64,000 nucleotides of DNA from Flavobacterium shii (GCF_025847235.1 NZ_JAOZEW010000016.1:62001-126000), one strand, 5' to 3'. Counted from the stretch's first letter, positions 7,160 through 17,228 are shown. Translations and numbers: made by a program. The notes: a model not told the origin generated them from the letters alone.

Positions 7160-9785
7160 ACATTTTCTCTGATTTGCAAATATCTTTATGGTAATCTACT
7201 AGGTCAAATTTATCATTTAATCCATAATTTTTAGCTTTCTTTCCTTTTTGATATATAGTCAATTTCCCAACGACTTTTAAAGTAATCCCTGTAAAATCAG
7301 CCCTAAGTTGTACATACATTCCATTTTCATCACGCCCTCCTGTAACTATGCCAACAAACCCACATTCTGCTTCTGCTGATAGCTGTCCGTCAAACCCCGT
7401 TTTACTTATTTCTTCCCCTCCCGATTTGTCTGACTTTGTGTAAATTACTTTATCAATAGTTGCTTTAATTTTAAATCCTAATTCAACACCTATTAATAGT
7501 GAAATTTTAGCATCAGTTTTATCATTACTAGAATTAATAAAGTCAATAGTTTGTCTTATATCAATTTTACCCTTTACATACAAATTAAAATAAAGTTCAC
7601 TATCAATTTTCACCGGGGTATTATCACACATCCACTGTGCACCTACTTTTACATATCTTAAAGCTACTAATACGGGTTTAACAATTGGTATATACTCTGC
7701 GGCGGCCACCAAATCAATTCCTCCCTTACCTTGTATTAAGGGTTCAAATCCAAATTGTAAATTACCTATGGTTTTTATTTTTCCATCTTTTTTGTCCAAA
7801 TCCCAGTACCATCCACCACCGACACGTATAGTAGGGAAACTGAACTCTATAAAAACCGGAAGAGATGAACCTGTAGTACCTTTTTGCATTACTCCTTGCG
7901 CAGTACCCTTTGCAGCTTCATCTCTGTGGGATATTGTGTCTAAAATTTCTTTTACACTACTCAATTTTGATAATATTTCGTTTAGTTTATCTTCAATATT
8001 AGCTCCATAATCAAATGTATTAGCTCCATTATTTGTACTTGCTTTTATATGCAATTCTCCAGTAAAGTCTTTTGCCATTTTCTTAGCAGAAACTCCGGTT
8101 TCTCTTGCCTTTTTTTGATGTATTTGAAATATATTTTTTCGTGTAGGTTTGCCATTTTCATCTGTAACTATTGGATCCCCAAAAGAATCTTTATCGTTAG
8201 GCATCCTTGTATGAGAAAAACTTTCTGAAGTTTTGGACATAATCAAAATGTAAGCCTCCCATTTTACATCGGGCACAGTTACTAAATTCATTTTATGCTG
8301 ATGTCTGCATGTATTTGAGTGAATATCAATTCTAGGTAAGCTCTTCAATTTAGAATCAGTTAGAAAAAAATAATCAAATAATTTATTTTCATCATAATCA
8401 AAAAAAGCAGTCCCTTCGATACTTTTAGATTCATGATTAGTTATACTTATGTTTTTAGGCAATTTTAATGGATCATACTTAAAAATATTTTTTCCGTGAT
8501 CATTACTTTTTCCATGAAATCGACATTCGTCAGTATCACTTTTTTCATCCACTTTTATGTTGAATTTTTTAGGTACAGACCCTAAGATTAATCCTATTTC
8601 AATATTAGGATTTTGACCAACTCCAGAATTTTCTTTAAATATTTCAATAGGCTTTTCATCCTTTTCATATTCCAGTGTAATCTCGGTATATTGGCAAGGA
8701 TGAAAAGCTGCTACATTAGTTGCTACTTCCCCGATTATCACAGGTTTGTTACTTACTTCTATAGGAGATGTTAGTATCAAACTATTAGCCTCAACATCTA
8801 AAAAGTCTGTATCAAAATCTTCAAAATAAGTACCAGTCTTCATTGATTTTATGACAGGGAAAATTTTTAACTCTTTTCCAACTTTCTCCCATGTTGCATC
8901 AATTAACACTTCTATTTCTATTTTTTGGGTATACTGTTCTTGCTCTACACTATTATTTGTTGTGTTTTGTTCGCTTTTTGTCAACGAATCGGAAATTCCT
9001 AATTTACCAATATCATTTTTCTTTACTTTTAGTATATCCACTCCTCTCCTAAAAGCTGGAGCTCCAGAAATGTGTAGGTCATCATTAGACTTAATTAAAT
9101 TTTTATTAATGAGTTTTATTTCTACCTCCTGCCCATACATCGCTACAGTATAAACATGCAATATTACTTTTGACATAAACCCCACACTACCTTTTATAGG
9201 TTTATACTCCACATTTGTCCACTCTGTTTGAATTATTTTGGGCACACCCTTTGCTTGTATATATACTCCGTAAGGAATTTTCCCAACCGCTCCTTCATTT
9301 TCATGAAATGCTTCGAGCCATGCCAGCCCTCCACCTACCAAGAGTTCTGGAAATACAATCCTTTGTTTACCTGTAGTTTTTATTTGAGAAACTCCTTTAC
9401 CAAAAGACTTATTATGTGAAATATCCTTATAATCTACTTTTTTACCTACCAACTGCCAACACCAGTTTACATCTTCATATTTTTTTGTAAGAGCCAGAGA
9501 TTGTTTATCAAATGTTTCCCAATCCTGTATATTATGTTTGTAATTTTCTTCTAATTTTTTTTTATTCCAACCTACTTTTGCATGTTCTTCCCACTTTTTT
9601 ATAGCAAACTCTTTTGATGCTTTCTTCTTTTCTTCTAATACTTTTATTTTTTTTTCATCCTCTTGATATTCCTTAATTGTTACAGAAAAAAATGCTGCTT
9701 TAGGCAAAACAATACTTCCTAGCGAAGCATCATAAGATTGCCCTTTTTCTAATATTGGAATTATGTGTAATTTGTTATCGCCCAT
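7149..9785 (-). CDS. 878-aa PAAR-linked protein, possible T6SS effector or carrier
   Basis: No signal peptide. The N-terminus (residues 1-130) includes KAAFFSVTIKEYQED and a charged alpha-helical stretch. The middle is beta-rich with repeated Ig-like segments (about 180-480) and a His/Cys-containing segment (IDIHSNTCRHQHKMN near 490). The C-terminal 260 residues alternate glycine and hydrophobic residues (GGGWYWDLDKKDGK, GNLQFGFEPLIQGKGG, GKLTIYQKGKK), as in a beta-barrel or pore-like domain. It starts 5 bp after a DUF4280 PAAR-like gene and overlaps a lipoprotein gene. By analogy with PAAR-loaded cargo it may be a secreted T6SS effector with a C-terminal membrane-active domain. I do not recognise the family. 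Confidence 0.55.
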   Translation of the reverse strand: MGDNKLHIIPILEKGQSYDASLGSIVLPKAAFFSVTIKEYQEDEKKIKVLEEKKKASKEFAIKKWEEHAKVGWNKKKLEENYKHNIQDWETFDKQSLALTKKYEDVNWCWQLVGKKVDYKDISHNKSFGKGVSQIKTTGKQRIVFPELLVGGGLAWLEAFHENEGAVGKIPYGVYIQAKGVPKIIQTEWTNVEYKPIKGSVGFMSKVILHVYTVAMYGQEVEIKLINKNLIKSNDDLHISGAPAFRRGVDILKVKKNDIGKLGISDSLTKSEQNTTNNSVEQEQYTQKIEIEVLIDATWEKVGKELKIFPVIKSMKTGTYFEDFDTDFLDVEANSLILTSPIEVSNKPVIIGEVATNVAAFHPCQYTEITLEYEKDEKPIEIFKENSGVGQNPNIEIGLILGSVPKKFNIKVDEKSDTDECRFHGKSNDHGKNIFKYDPLKLPKNISITNHESKSIEGTAFFDYDENKLFDYFFLTDSKLKSLPRIDIHSNTCRHQHKMNLVTVPDVKWEAYILIMSKTSESFSHTRMPNDKDSFGDPIVTDENGKPTRKNIFQIHQKKARETGVSAKKMAKDFTGELHIKASTNNGANTFDYGANIEDKLNEILSKLSSVKEILDTISHRDEAAKGTAQGVMQKGTTGSSLPVFIEFSFPTIRVGGGWYWDLDKKDGKIKTIGNLQFGFEPLIQGKGGIDLVAAAEYIPIVKPVLVALRYVKVGAQWMCDNTPVKIDSELYFNLYVKGKIDIRQTIDFINSSNDKTDAKISLLIGVELGFKIKATIDKVIYTKSDKSGGEEISKTGFDGQLSAEAECGFVGIVTGGRDENGMYVQLRADFTGITLKVVGKLTIYQKGKKAKNYGLNDKFDLVDYHKDICKSEKMYVF

Positions 9786-9790
9786 AATAT

Positions 9791-10261
9791 TTAAATATTT
9801 GGTATTTGTAATATCCCTACTCCGTCAATGTTTAGGTTCATTACAGGGTTTATTATTTTAATAATTTCAGGATTAGCATTTTTAATATTCTGCTTGGTGA
9901 TTTCACATACTTGCCCATTATTAATAATCTGTATACAAGCACTTCCTGCTACAGAACAAGTCGCTTTACTATCTTCTAATAAAGGTTTACCATTATTGTC
10001 TTTTAAAGTTATCTTTTCATAATAATCTTCCCACTTCGTAATTACTGGTTTACAAGAGCTGTTGTTCATTTTTGCACAGCTTCCAAAAGTGTTTTTTTCA
10101 AAAGTCTGTCCTATATCTTTATGGGTTGCCATTAATTTTGATTTTGCCTCCCAATCATTTATAAAACGTTTGTTTTGGGTTTTTACTTTCAACGTATCGG
10201 GTGCTGTACCAAACTGGCATTTACAAATTGCTCCCTGGCATACTAAATGTATTTGACTCAT
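9791..10261 (-). CDS. PAAR-like protein, DUF4280 family
   Basis: 156 residues. The opening CQGAICKCQFGTAPDTL and the motifs ATHKDIG, KNTFGSCAKMNNSSCKPV and LLEDSKATCSVAGSACI are the signature of DUF4280, a Cys-rich PAAR-like family found with T6SS and other contractile injection systems. Such proteins cap the VgrG/Hcp spike and carry effectors. The gene sits immediately upstream of the 878-residue protein, consistent with loading that protein onto a spike. No VgrG, Hcp or sheath gene is near in this part of the window, so the apparatus must be encoded elsewhere. The Cys residues probably bind metal. Confidence 0.82.
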   Translation of the reverse strand: MSQIHLVCQGAICKCQFGTAPDTLKVKTQNKRFINDWEAKSKLMATHKDIGQTFEKNTFGSCAKMNNSSCKPVITKWEDYYEKITLKDNNGKPLLEDSKATCSVAGSACIQIINNGQVCEITKQNIKNANPEIIKIINPVMNLNIDGVGILQIPNI

Positions 10262-10312
10262 CCTTCTATTATTTTAGTTAATAATAATTACTTGTCCTTA
10301 AAATCCAGATTA

Positions 10313-10672
10313 TTACAAATCCACAATTTTTAACATTCCATCAACTTCACCTAAGGAGTTTTGCCCTGCATCTACAATTGATAACATCCCTCCTTCTTTA
10401 CAGAATAACAATGATTTTGTTGTAATATAATGACCTTCTGTAGTCCCGAAATTTGCAGGATATCTCCAGGTTTGATCCAATGCCTTAAAAACACAGGCTT
10501 GTTTACGTAACGTACAAAAAACAAAATCACCAATATTTAAATTATTTTCTAATATTGGGTTTTTATCATCAATTGTGCATCCATAATAGGGTGAATCTAA
10601 AAAAGTTGAATCTGTGCTACCATATTCACAATGTATTCTTGCTTCTTCTACTGCTATATAATCCATCATCAT
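10313..10672 (-). CDS. Small PAAR/DUF4280-type protein
   Basis: 119 residues with regularly placed Cys (positions 15, 31, 53, 60, 91) and motifs ARIHCEYGSTDS, NIGDFVFCTLRKQACVFKAL and KSLLFCKEGGMLSIVDAGQ, the last resembling the distal half of PAAR-like proteins (xLxCxxGGxIxIxxxGQ). It lies 51 bp upstream of the larger DUF4280 gene in the same orientation. I read it as a second PAAR-like tip protein or a partner of the LysM protein encoded upstream. The assignment rests on Cys pattern and position and is less sure than for its neighbour. Confidence 0.6.
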   Translation of the reverse strand: MMMDYIAVEEARIHCEYGSTDSTFLDSPYYGCTIDDKNPILENNLNIGDFVFCTLRKQACVFKALDQTWRYPANFGTTEGHYITTKSLLFCKEGGMLSIVDAGQNSLGEVDGMLKIVDL

Positions 10673-10732
10673 TTTATAATTAAAAATTTTTAATCCGTTT
10701 TTCTTTTAAATTACATTTAGCTACTACCTACT

Positions 10733-11941
10733 TCACCAAAATTTATCCCAAAATCCTTGTTCCTTTATTTCCTTCACATTAATAATTTCAGAACTCCAAT
10801 CTATTTGATCTGATATGGGATTTAATATATTTATTTTTTGTTTTTTTAGTCCTATTTCATAAGTCTCAAATTCTATAGTAGAAACAGTTTCTTTATCCTT
10901 TCTTGAATTTATAAAGCCTGTTATTGAAAATATGGTTTTGCTATCATAATGCAGTTTATATTGAAAATCCATATTACCACTAATTCCATCTTCTAATTTC
11001 CCTGCTTCAAACACAGTGTCTTTCAATTCAACTTCTCTATTTCCTTTAATATCATCAAGCACTTGTTCACGCGACAGGAGCTCTTTACTTGGCTTTCTAT
11101 CAGAATTTATAATTCCCTTACGGTTAACATGAAATTTGGCTGTTAAACTTTGAAACTCATCAACATTTTGAAATATTTTAAACTGAAAATCATTATCTAT
11201 AAATAATAAATCAGGTGAGTAATTTTGATATATGGGTGAAAAATAAATCTTATAAAATGGGTGTTCTACAAGATTTTTTCTCAATAATGTAGCCGACTCA
11301 ATACTCTTTTCAAATGACGAAAGCAATTTTATTATTATATCACCACCTTTATAAAATTTAAGAATCGAAGGCTTAAGTTTTTCCCATCTTTCTTGTATTT
11401 CTTTAATATTAAGTATCTCGCGTATTTCGCCATTCCTTTTTAAACTCATCAATAAAGGATATAATGCTTTAGAAATTTTGTCGGCTAGTTGTTCAATTAC
11501 CATTTCTGGCTCTTTACTATTCACATATACTTGGTTAATTTCAAATTTTACAATAGAAAAATCATTTTCTTTTTTTACAAACTCTATTTGCGCTGTAAAA
11601 TGAATTTTATTGATCAATTGATCATTATTTTTATAAAATATCGTAGTTCCATATTCACGCTTTAGGCCATTCATTGCGGTTAAACGTAAGTTGTTGTTAG
11701 CACCTAGCAGTACTTTTTTAACAGTATTCTTTTCCGATAGTTTAGTTTCTATAAATGATTCTAAATTAGGCAGTAAAATATATTCAATTTTTCGAATGGG
11801 TAATCCTAACTCTACTAAATCACATAGTTCGCAGTATCGATTGTGATAAGATCTCACTTCGGCTGCAGGAATCCCAATTTTTATTGCTATAGCCTCTATT
11901 GTATCGCCTCTCTGAACTTTATATTTTTTAAAATTATCCAT
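10733..11941 (-). CDS. LysM-domain protein, first gene of the island operon
   Basis: 402 residues. Residues 5-55 form a LysM domain (YKVQRGDTIEAIAIKIGIP, then IRKIEYILLP), a fold that binds peptidoglycan or serves as a docking module in phage tails and injection systems. The rest (about 60-400) is mixed alpha/beta with no family I recognise. There is no signal peptide, as expected for a cytoplasmically loaded spike component. LysM proteins next to DUF4280 PAAR-like proteins are a common pairing in Bacteroidota. It is the 5'-most gene of a minus-strand run of at least eight genes and has a -7-like box upstream. Confidence 0.68.
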   Translation of the reverse strand: MDNFKKYKVQRGDTIEAIAIKIGIPAAEVRSYHNRYCELCDLVELGLPIRKIEYILLPNLESFIETKLSEKNTVKKVLLGANNNLRLTAMNGLKREYGTTIFYKNNDQLINKIHFTAQIEFVKKENDFSIVKFEINQVYVNSKEPEMVIEQLADKISKALYPLLMSLKRNGEIREILNIKEIQERWEKLKPSILKFYKGGDIIIKLLSSFEKSIESATLLRKNLVEHPFYKIYFSPIYQNYSPDLLFIDNDFQFKIFQNVDEFQSLTAKFHVNRKGIINSDRKPSKELLSREQVLDDIKGNREVELKDTVFEAGKLEDGISGNMDFQYKLHYDSKTIFSITGFINSRKDKETVSTIEFETYEIGLKKQKINILNPISDQIDWSSEIINVKEIKEQGFWDKFW

Positions 11942-11961
11942 TTCATTAAAATATTTATTAT

Positions 11962-11969
11962 CAAATATA
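11962..11969 (-). promoter_or_regulatory. -7 box before the LysM gene
   Basis: TATATTTG on the minus strand, 21 bp before the ATG at 11941, fits the Bacteroidota -7 consensus TAnnTTTG. No clear TTG is found at -33, so this is a partial promoter match. Confidence 0.4.
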
Positions 11970-12032
11970 AATAATTTCCTATATAATAAATAAATTTAAA
12001 TCAAAAAAATCTTATAAATTTAAATTAGATCC

Positions 12033-12075
12033 AAAAAAAAGAGGCAGCGCTTATTTAAAAACGCTGCCTCTTTTT
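12033..12075. terminator. Bidirectional rho-independent terminator
   Basis: Stem GAGGCAGCG (12041-12049) pairs with CGCTGCCTC (12062-12070), with an A-run on the left and a T-run on the right. It terminates the minus-strand 240-residue lipoprotein gene that ends at 12091 and separates the core region from the T6SS-like island. Confidence 0.88.
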
Positions 12076-12090
12076 AATTTATTTAAAACC

Positions 12091-12813
12091 TTAAATCGGC
12101 TTATAGCTAATTACTTTCCAATCCTTACCAGCCAGATTGATGTAGTTATAATGCAAAACATCATTTTTATCAAACTGTCCATTTTTGTTCGTATCCTCGA
12201 TAGTTCTAAAATACAAACGATTCTTGGATTCAATTATATTCCAGTCTATTAATTCCTGAAAATCATCAGATACTTTAGTAAATCTTTCTCCACTAATATC
12301 ACTTAAATACAGTGCTTTTATATCGCTTGTATCTAATTTTCCATCTTTATTAGTATCCATATCAACCATGGTATAAACCATAACATGATTATGAGTTCTA
12401 TCGGCGATAGTTTTTAAATAAGTTGCCGTTTGGATTAAAACAGGCTTATCTGTTAAAGGTCGTAAAGAATCTGAGTCTATTTTTTGAAATTTCAAATTTT
12501 GCAAATATCCAGTAATTTCATATTCACCAATATTCGAAATTGTAAAACTTATATCATTCACACTCGATGAACCATAACGTGCTTTAGTACCTCTTTCATA
12601 CACTCTTACATCTCCAACCGGGTGAATAAGATAATTTGTCCCTTCCATCTGAATTGGCAAATCGGCAATGGCAACTTGAGTTGAATCAACTTTGGCTATA
12701 ACTTTTGAAGCTGTAGTAGCATCATAAGTTACCTTTGGTTTTTCGACTTCATTCTTACAACTTACTAAAAGTAAAACCGAAAGACTTATTATGGATATAT
12801 GTATTTGTTTCAT
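12091..12813 (-). CDS. Lipoprotein with two EF-hand-like calcium loops
   Basis: 240 residues with lipoprotein signal peptide SVLLLVSCKNE (Cys19). Two loops near residues 152-163 and 207-218 read DTNKDGKLD and DTNKNGQFD, the DxNxDGxxD pattern of EF-hand or dockerin-type calcium sites, each followed by a similar stretch (LYLSDISGER, YNYINLAGKD). The C-terminal half is therefore probably an internal duplication. It is encoded downstream of a TonB receptor in the same orientation with a 102-bp gap, so it may share a role at the cell surface. The family is otherwise unrecognised. Confidence 0.7.
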   Translation of the reverse strand: MKQIHISIISLSVLLLVSCKNEVEKPKVTYDATTASKVIAKVDSTQVAIADLPIQMEGTNYLIHPVGDVRVYERGTKARYGSSSVNDISFTISNIGEYEITGYLQNLKFQKIDSDSLRPLTDKPVLIQTATYLKTIADRTHNHVMVYTMVDMDTNKDGKLDTSDIKALYLSDISGERFTKVSDDFQELIDWNIIESKNRLYFRTIEDTNKNGQFDKNDVLHYNYINLAGKDWKVISYKPI

Positions 12814-12915
12814 ATTGTTTCATTAAAAAATAAATTCAAATGTAATCAATTTTAAAAATGGTTAGTTCATTTACAATCAATTTATACATTCTAAACTACC
12901 TTTTCCAGTGGTTTA

Positions 12916-15372
12916 TTATAACCTCGCACTTAATTTTATATTAAAAACTCTTGATGTCATATAATTAGGAATTGCATATTGATTTTTAGAATATACATCT
13001 CTAACCCAAGTATTCGTGATTGCATTTTGATTATCGAAGAGGTTAAAAATTTCAAATCCAAGAGACAATTCTTTAAAGTCTTTAAATAATCTACTCTTTG
13101 AAACTCTGTTATTATCAATAAAAACTTTAGAGAAACCAACATCTGCTCTACGGTAATCATTTAATCTATTCTGGTATAAATACGGATCTGCATACGAAGG
13201 TGAACCACCAGGCAAGCCAGTATTATAAACTAAATTTAGATATAATTTTATACTTGGAATATTAGGCATATAATCTTGAAACAAAAGCGCAAATTTTAAT
13301 CGTTGATCTGTTGGTCGGGCTATATATCCTTTACCTTCATAATTTTCTTCGGTTTTTAAATACCCAAAACTAAACCATGATTCTGTTCCTGGTACAAACT
13401 CCCCATTTAATCTTAAATCAAGCCCTTGAGCATAAGCCTTTGCATTATTATCGGCTATATACCGAATCCTTACATTATCTATCGTATAAACATTTACATC
13501 CGACAACGATTTATAATATAATTCCGAAACCAGTTTAAACGGTCGGTTCCACATTTTAAAATTATAGTCATTACTTAAAACAACATGTACGGATTGCTGT
13601 GCTTTAGTATTTGGCAATACTTCTCCGCTTGGATCACGTAATTCTCTATAAAAAGGAGGTTGATGATATACCCCGCCAGATAATCTAAATACCATGTCCA
13701 TATCCCAATCTGGTTTTAAGGCAAATTGAGCACGCGGACTGAACACAAATTGATTTTTCCCCTCGACAATACCCCCCGACACACTCCAGTCTTGAAAACG
13801 AGCTCCGGCATTATACCAAACTTCATTAGACCCCAGATAACCTTTTCGGCTCCATTGCGCATAACCCGAAAATCTATTTATGGTATTAAAATTTATCGCT
13901 CTCACATTTTGATATGGTAACAACGGTCCCGTATAAGGTTCGTAAGGCTGATTGTTTTTAGGTAAATTTACAATTGGTGGGTTTACCGAAAAGCCAGCCG
14001 AATCAATCATTTCCCACTCTGCTACACGATCCCGTATAGATTCACGAGTATATTTAACCCCAAATTCCAGAAGATTCTCTTGCCAGTTATAAATTCCTTT
14101 TACTTCGGCATTTACAATTAAAGCATCAAGATCATTTCGAGCATGATTTAATTGTGTCCCAATTCCTTTGGTATAATTAACTTCTTGCAAAACAACAGAA
14201 CCATCTCCATCAACTTCACCCAAACGATATTGAGCCAAAATATCATAGTGTTCTTGTTCCTGTGTATGAAAAATAGAACCTATAAATTTTAAAGTAAAAT
14301 CTGGAGAAACATTGTATGTTGTTTTTATTGCCCCAAAATAAGTATCATATTTATCTCTTTCCTGTCCTTCATAATACACCGCCAAAGCCATTGGCTTATC
14401 AACAGTACCAAACTTTGTTTCTCGGGTTAATGGCTCATAAAGATATTTATTTTGAGAAATCGCACCTAGAAAACTCCACTGCCATTTAGCCGAAGCTACA
14501 TAATTTATATTAGTTTGAATATCTGTATACGATGGTGTATAATTCGTTTGTGTATCCTGACTATTTACAAGCAAACTATTATTGCGATAACGAACTCCTG
14601 TAATTGCCGACCATTTCTTGTTCTTAGAAACTGCATCTACTGCAACACTTCCGCCAAGAAAACTCGCTTCAAAAGCTGCTCCAAATTTAGTTGGTTTTCT
14701 ATATGTAATATCTAATACCGAAGAAAGTTTATCTCCAAATTTAGCTTGAAATCCTCCTGTCGAAAAATCAACATTTTGTACTAAATCTGTATTAGTAAAA
14801 CTTAATCCTTCCTGTTGCCCGGAACGAATTAAGAAAGGACGATATACTTCGATCTCGTTTACATAAACTAAATTCTCATCATAATTTCCTCCACGAACAG
14901 CATATTGCGTACTAAGTTCATTGTTCGAATTTACTCCGGGTAATGTTTTAAGAATATTCTCGATTCCAGCATTAGCACCAGGAATCTTCTTTATGGTCGA
15001 TTGATCTACAATTGTAATTCCCTGAACTCTTTTTTTATTTGCCGAGACAATAATTTCTCCCATTTGCTCCGCATAACTATTCATAACAGGATTAAAAACG
15101 AATATTTCATTCGGCTTTAAACTTACAGTCATAGACATCATTTTCTGTGAAACGTGAGTAAAAATGATAGTCACTTTTTTATTCGATGGAATTGAAATCT
15201 CAAAAAAACCATTAGAATTAGATTGTGTTACATTTCCCGAATAGGATACATTTACATCAACAACTGGGCGATTTATTTCATCAAGAATTACCCCTTTCAC
15301 CCGTGCATTTTGCGCAAAAGAAATAAAACCAATAGATAAAAAAAGAAAAACGAATAGTAGGTTCTTATTCAA
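12916..15372 (-). CDS. TonB-dependent outer-membrane receptor
   Basis: 818 residues. A signal peptide (ending ISFAQ, residue 21) is followed by a carboxypeptidase-regulatory-like beta-sandwich (25-105), a plug domain (about 115-215, with GIENILKTLPGVN and YAVRGGNYDENLVYVNEIEV) and a beta-barrel of about 600 residues ending in NIKLSARL, a C-terminal aromatic/hydrophobic strand as usual for barrel assembly. Such receptors take up large or scarce ligands powered by TonB. No SusD partner is next to it, so carbohydrate specificity cannot be claimed. It starts 11 bp downstream of the M23 peptidase gene and is probably in one operon with it. Confidence 0.9.
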   Translation of the reverse strand: MNKNLLFVFLFLSIGFISFAQNARVKGVILDEINRPVVDVNVSYSGNVTQSNSNGFFEISIPSNKKVTIIFTHVSQKMMSMTVSLKPNEIFVFNPVMNSYAEQMGEIIVSANKKRVQGITIVDQSTIKKIPGANAGIENILKTLPGVNSNNELSTQYAVRGGNYDENLVYVNEIEVYRPFLIRSGQQEGLSFTNTDLVQNVDFSTGGFQAKFGDKLSSVLDITYRKPTKFGAAFEASFLGGSVAVDAVSKNKKWSAITGVRYRNNSLLVNSQDTQTNYTPSYTDIQTNINYVASAKWQWSFLGAISQNKYLYEPLTRETKFGTVDKPMALAVYYEGQERDKYDTYFGAIKTTYNVSPDFTLKFIGSIFHTQEQEHYDILAQYRLGEVDGDGSVVLQEVNYTKGIGTQLNHARNDLDALIVNAEVKGIYNWQENLLEFGVKYTRESIRDRVAEWEMIDSAGFSVNPPIVNLPKNNQPYEPYTGPLLPYQNVRAINFNTINRFSGYAQWSRKGYLGSNEVWYNAGARFQDWSVSGGIVEGKNQFVFSPRAQFALKPDWDMDMVFRLSGGVYHQPPFYRELRDPSGEVLPNTKAQQSVHVVLSNDYNFKMWNRPFKLVSELYYKSLSDVNVYTIDNVRIRYIADNNAKAYAQGLDLRLNGEFVPGTESWFSFGYLKTEENYEGKGYIARPTDQRLKFALLFQDYMPNIPSIKLYLNLVYNTGLPGGSPSYADPYLYQNRLNDYRRADVGFSKVFIDNNRVSKSRLFKDFKELSLGFEIFNLFDNQNAITNTWVRDVYSKNQYAIPNYMTSRVFNIKLSARL

Positions 15373-15383
15373 GAGTTATATTT

Positions 15384-17081
15384 TTACTTAGTTTGGCTTC
15401 TAAAAAAATGAGTTTCAAAGATAGCAGAATTCCCCACATTATCAACAACTTCTATTTTTAAATCATTAGCTCCTTCTGCAACAATTCCGTCATTAAAGTC
15501 ATATGTAATTTTTTTTGTTTTGTTATCATATTCAAATAGAATCCAATTGCCGTTTAAATACCCGTTATAGGATTTTATCCCAGATAAATCATCATTAATT
15601 GTAAACTGAATTTTCTTAACATCATTAATCCATTTATCCTGAATTGGTTTTGCAATTCTAATCGTTGGTCGAATCGTATCCAAAACTAATCCGAATTGCC
15701 CCAATATTTTTGATTTTGCAGTATAAACATTACCCTTTCTGGAAGTCGCATTATAACTACTACTCTTACCCGTCATTCTGCCTATATAAACTTTATCTTT
15801 GAGATTCTCGGGATATTTTGCATCTTCGATAGTAACTGTAAAATTAGAATGTACAGGAACAGTATCATCATGAACATAAATACGGTCATTTTTCACATCA
15901 AAATTCAAATTAAAGTCGTCATAAAATGTTCCTGCCGGAAAAAATACCGACATATTATCTTTAGAAAAATTAGCATCCTTATTATACCTCACCAAATAAT
16001 TAGAAACTTCGGGTGCCGGACTTACAATTACAGGCAATGAATCGTATTGAATCGGTATATTAACCGTGCTTTTATTGCCGTAATAATCCGATACTTCTAC
16101 ACGATACGCCGAAGCTAGATTCGGTACCACAGGAAGCACACCATTGATCGAATCTGTTTTTATGATGCTCAAGGCAAAAGGCGTTTTCATAAATAACTTT
16201 TGTACTCTTTGCCCCGTTTTTTTATATCTGGCATAATCAATAAAAGCATTTATATATCGCATTTCATCAAAAGAATAAGTATTGAATTCATATCCAAAAT
16301 TCGACTTCCCATTATAAAAAGACTCTACTTTATAAACTCCATTTTTATTAAAAGAGACATCATCATAGTCGACAGCAGTAATTCCAAAGCCAACTTTTCC
16401 ATTTGTTGCAACACGATCAGATAAATAAGTCCCATCTTTTTGCAATGACAAATTAAGCATTAAAGGAACTTTCGATTGATTAACTGTTGTTTTATCGTCA
16501 AGCGGATAAACATACAAATTAGAAACTGTAGGCTTTTTTGTATCCTTCATGTATTTATCAAATCCAAAAAGCATTGGATTGATAACAAATTCTGTTTTCG
16601 AATCTCTAAATTCAAAATGCAGATGTGGTCCTTCCGAAGACCCTGTATTGCCCGACAACGCAATTAATTGTCCTTTGGTAACAACCATTTCTCCAGGTTT
16701 TAGAAACATTTCGATTTCAAATGATTTCTCTTTATAATGTATTTTTTTTACATATTCCTGAATTGGACCAACCATACTTTGCAAGTGCCCATAAACAGAT
16801 GTATACCCATTGGCATGAGTTATGTACAATGCTTTGCCATTTCCAAAAGTCGAAATTTTAATTCTTGATATATATCCATCGGCAACGGCGAACACATTTA
16901 AACCTTCTCTTTGATTCGTTTTTAAGTCAAAACCCGCATGAAAATGATTAGGTCGCAACTCCCCAAAATTACCCGAAAGTTGCATCGGAATATCAAGAGG
17001 TGGTCTAAAATAATCTTTTGGATAATCTGTCTGAGCAGAAATAAAATTACAAAAAAACAGAAAAAGTACAGAATATCTCAT
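15384..17081 (-). CDS. Secreted M23 (LytM-type) peptidase
   Basis: 565 residues with a signal peptide ending FISAQ (residue 17). The M23 fold spans about 30-175: zinc ligands are visible as HAGFD (His48, Asp52) and HLHFEF (His near 151-153), with SSEGPHLH typical of active members. The remaining 390 residues are beta-rich (Ig-like) and may bind the envelope. M23 enzymes cut peptide cross-links of peptidoglycan in the periplasm. The catalytic motifs appear complete, so it is probably an active endopeptidase rather than an EnvC-type activator. It is encoded just ahead of the TonB receptor, and 175 bp of AT-rich DNA separates it from the divergent zapB-like gene. Confidence 0.88.
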   Translation of the reverse strand: MRYSVLFLFFCNFISAQTDYPKDYFRPPLDIPMQLSGNFGELRPNHFHAGFDLKTNQREGLNVFAVADGYISRIKISTFGNGKALYITHANGYTSVYGHLQSMVGPIQEYVKKIHYKEKSFEIEMFLKPGEMVVTKGQLIALSGNTGSSEGPHLHFEFRDSKTEFVINPMLFGFDKYMKDTKKPTVSNLYVYPLDDKTTVNQSKVPLMLNLSLQKDGTYLSDRVATNGKVGFGITAVDYDDVSFNKNGVYKVESFYNGKSNFGYEFNTYSFDEMRYINAFIDYARYKKTGQRVQKLFMKTPFALSIIKTDSINGVLPVVPNLASAYRVEVSDYYGNKSTVNIPIQYDSLPVIVSPAPEVSNYLVRYNKDANFSKDNMSVFFPAGTFYDDFNLNFDVKNDRIYVHDDTVPVHSNFTVTIEDAKYPENLKDKVYIGRMTGKSSSYNATSRKGNVYTAKSKILGQFGLVLDTIRPTIRIAKPIQDKWINDVKKIQFTINDDLSGIKSYNGYLNGNWILFEYDNKTKKITYDFNDGIVAEGANDLKIEVVDNVGNSAIFETHFFRSQTK

Positions 17082-17198
17082 GATTTACATTTTTGCTAAG
17101 ATAAAAAAAAGTTAGTAAAATAATTACTAAAATTACAAAATACAATACATTGAATTCCATTAATTTGCTATTTTTAATGCAAAAAAATCGATAAAATA

Positions 17199-17228
17199 TT
17201 GCATTAATAAAAAGGAATACTAACTTTG
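17199..17228 (+). promoter_or_regulatory. Promoter of the zapB-like/zapA operon
   Basis: TTG at 17199-17201, a 19-nt spacer and TAACTTTG at 17221-17228, a full match to the Bacteroidota sigma-A pattern, 28 bp before the ATG at 17257. Confidence 0.75.

Noticed and set aside
7768..9419. Plus-strand frames opposite the 878-residue gene
   Set aside because: They are antisense shadows of a long conserved-looking minus-strand gene and contain no motif of their own.
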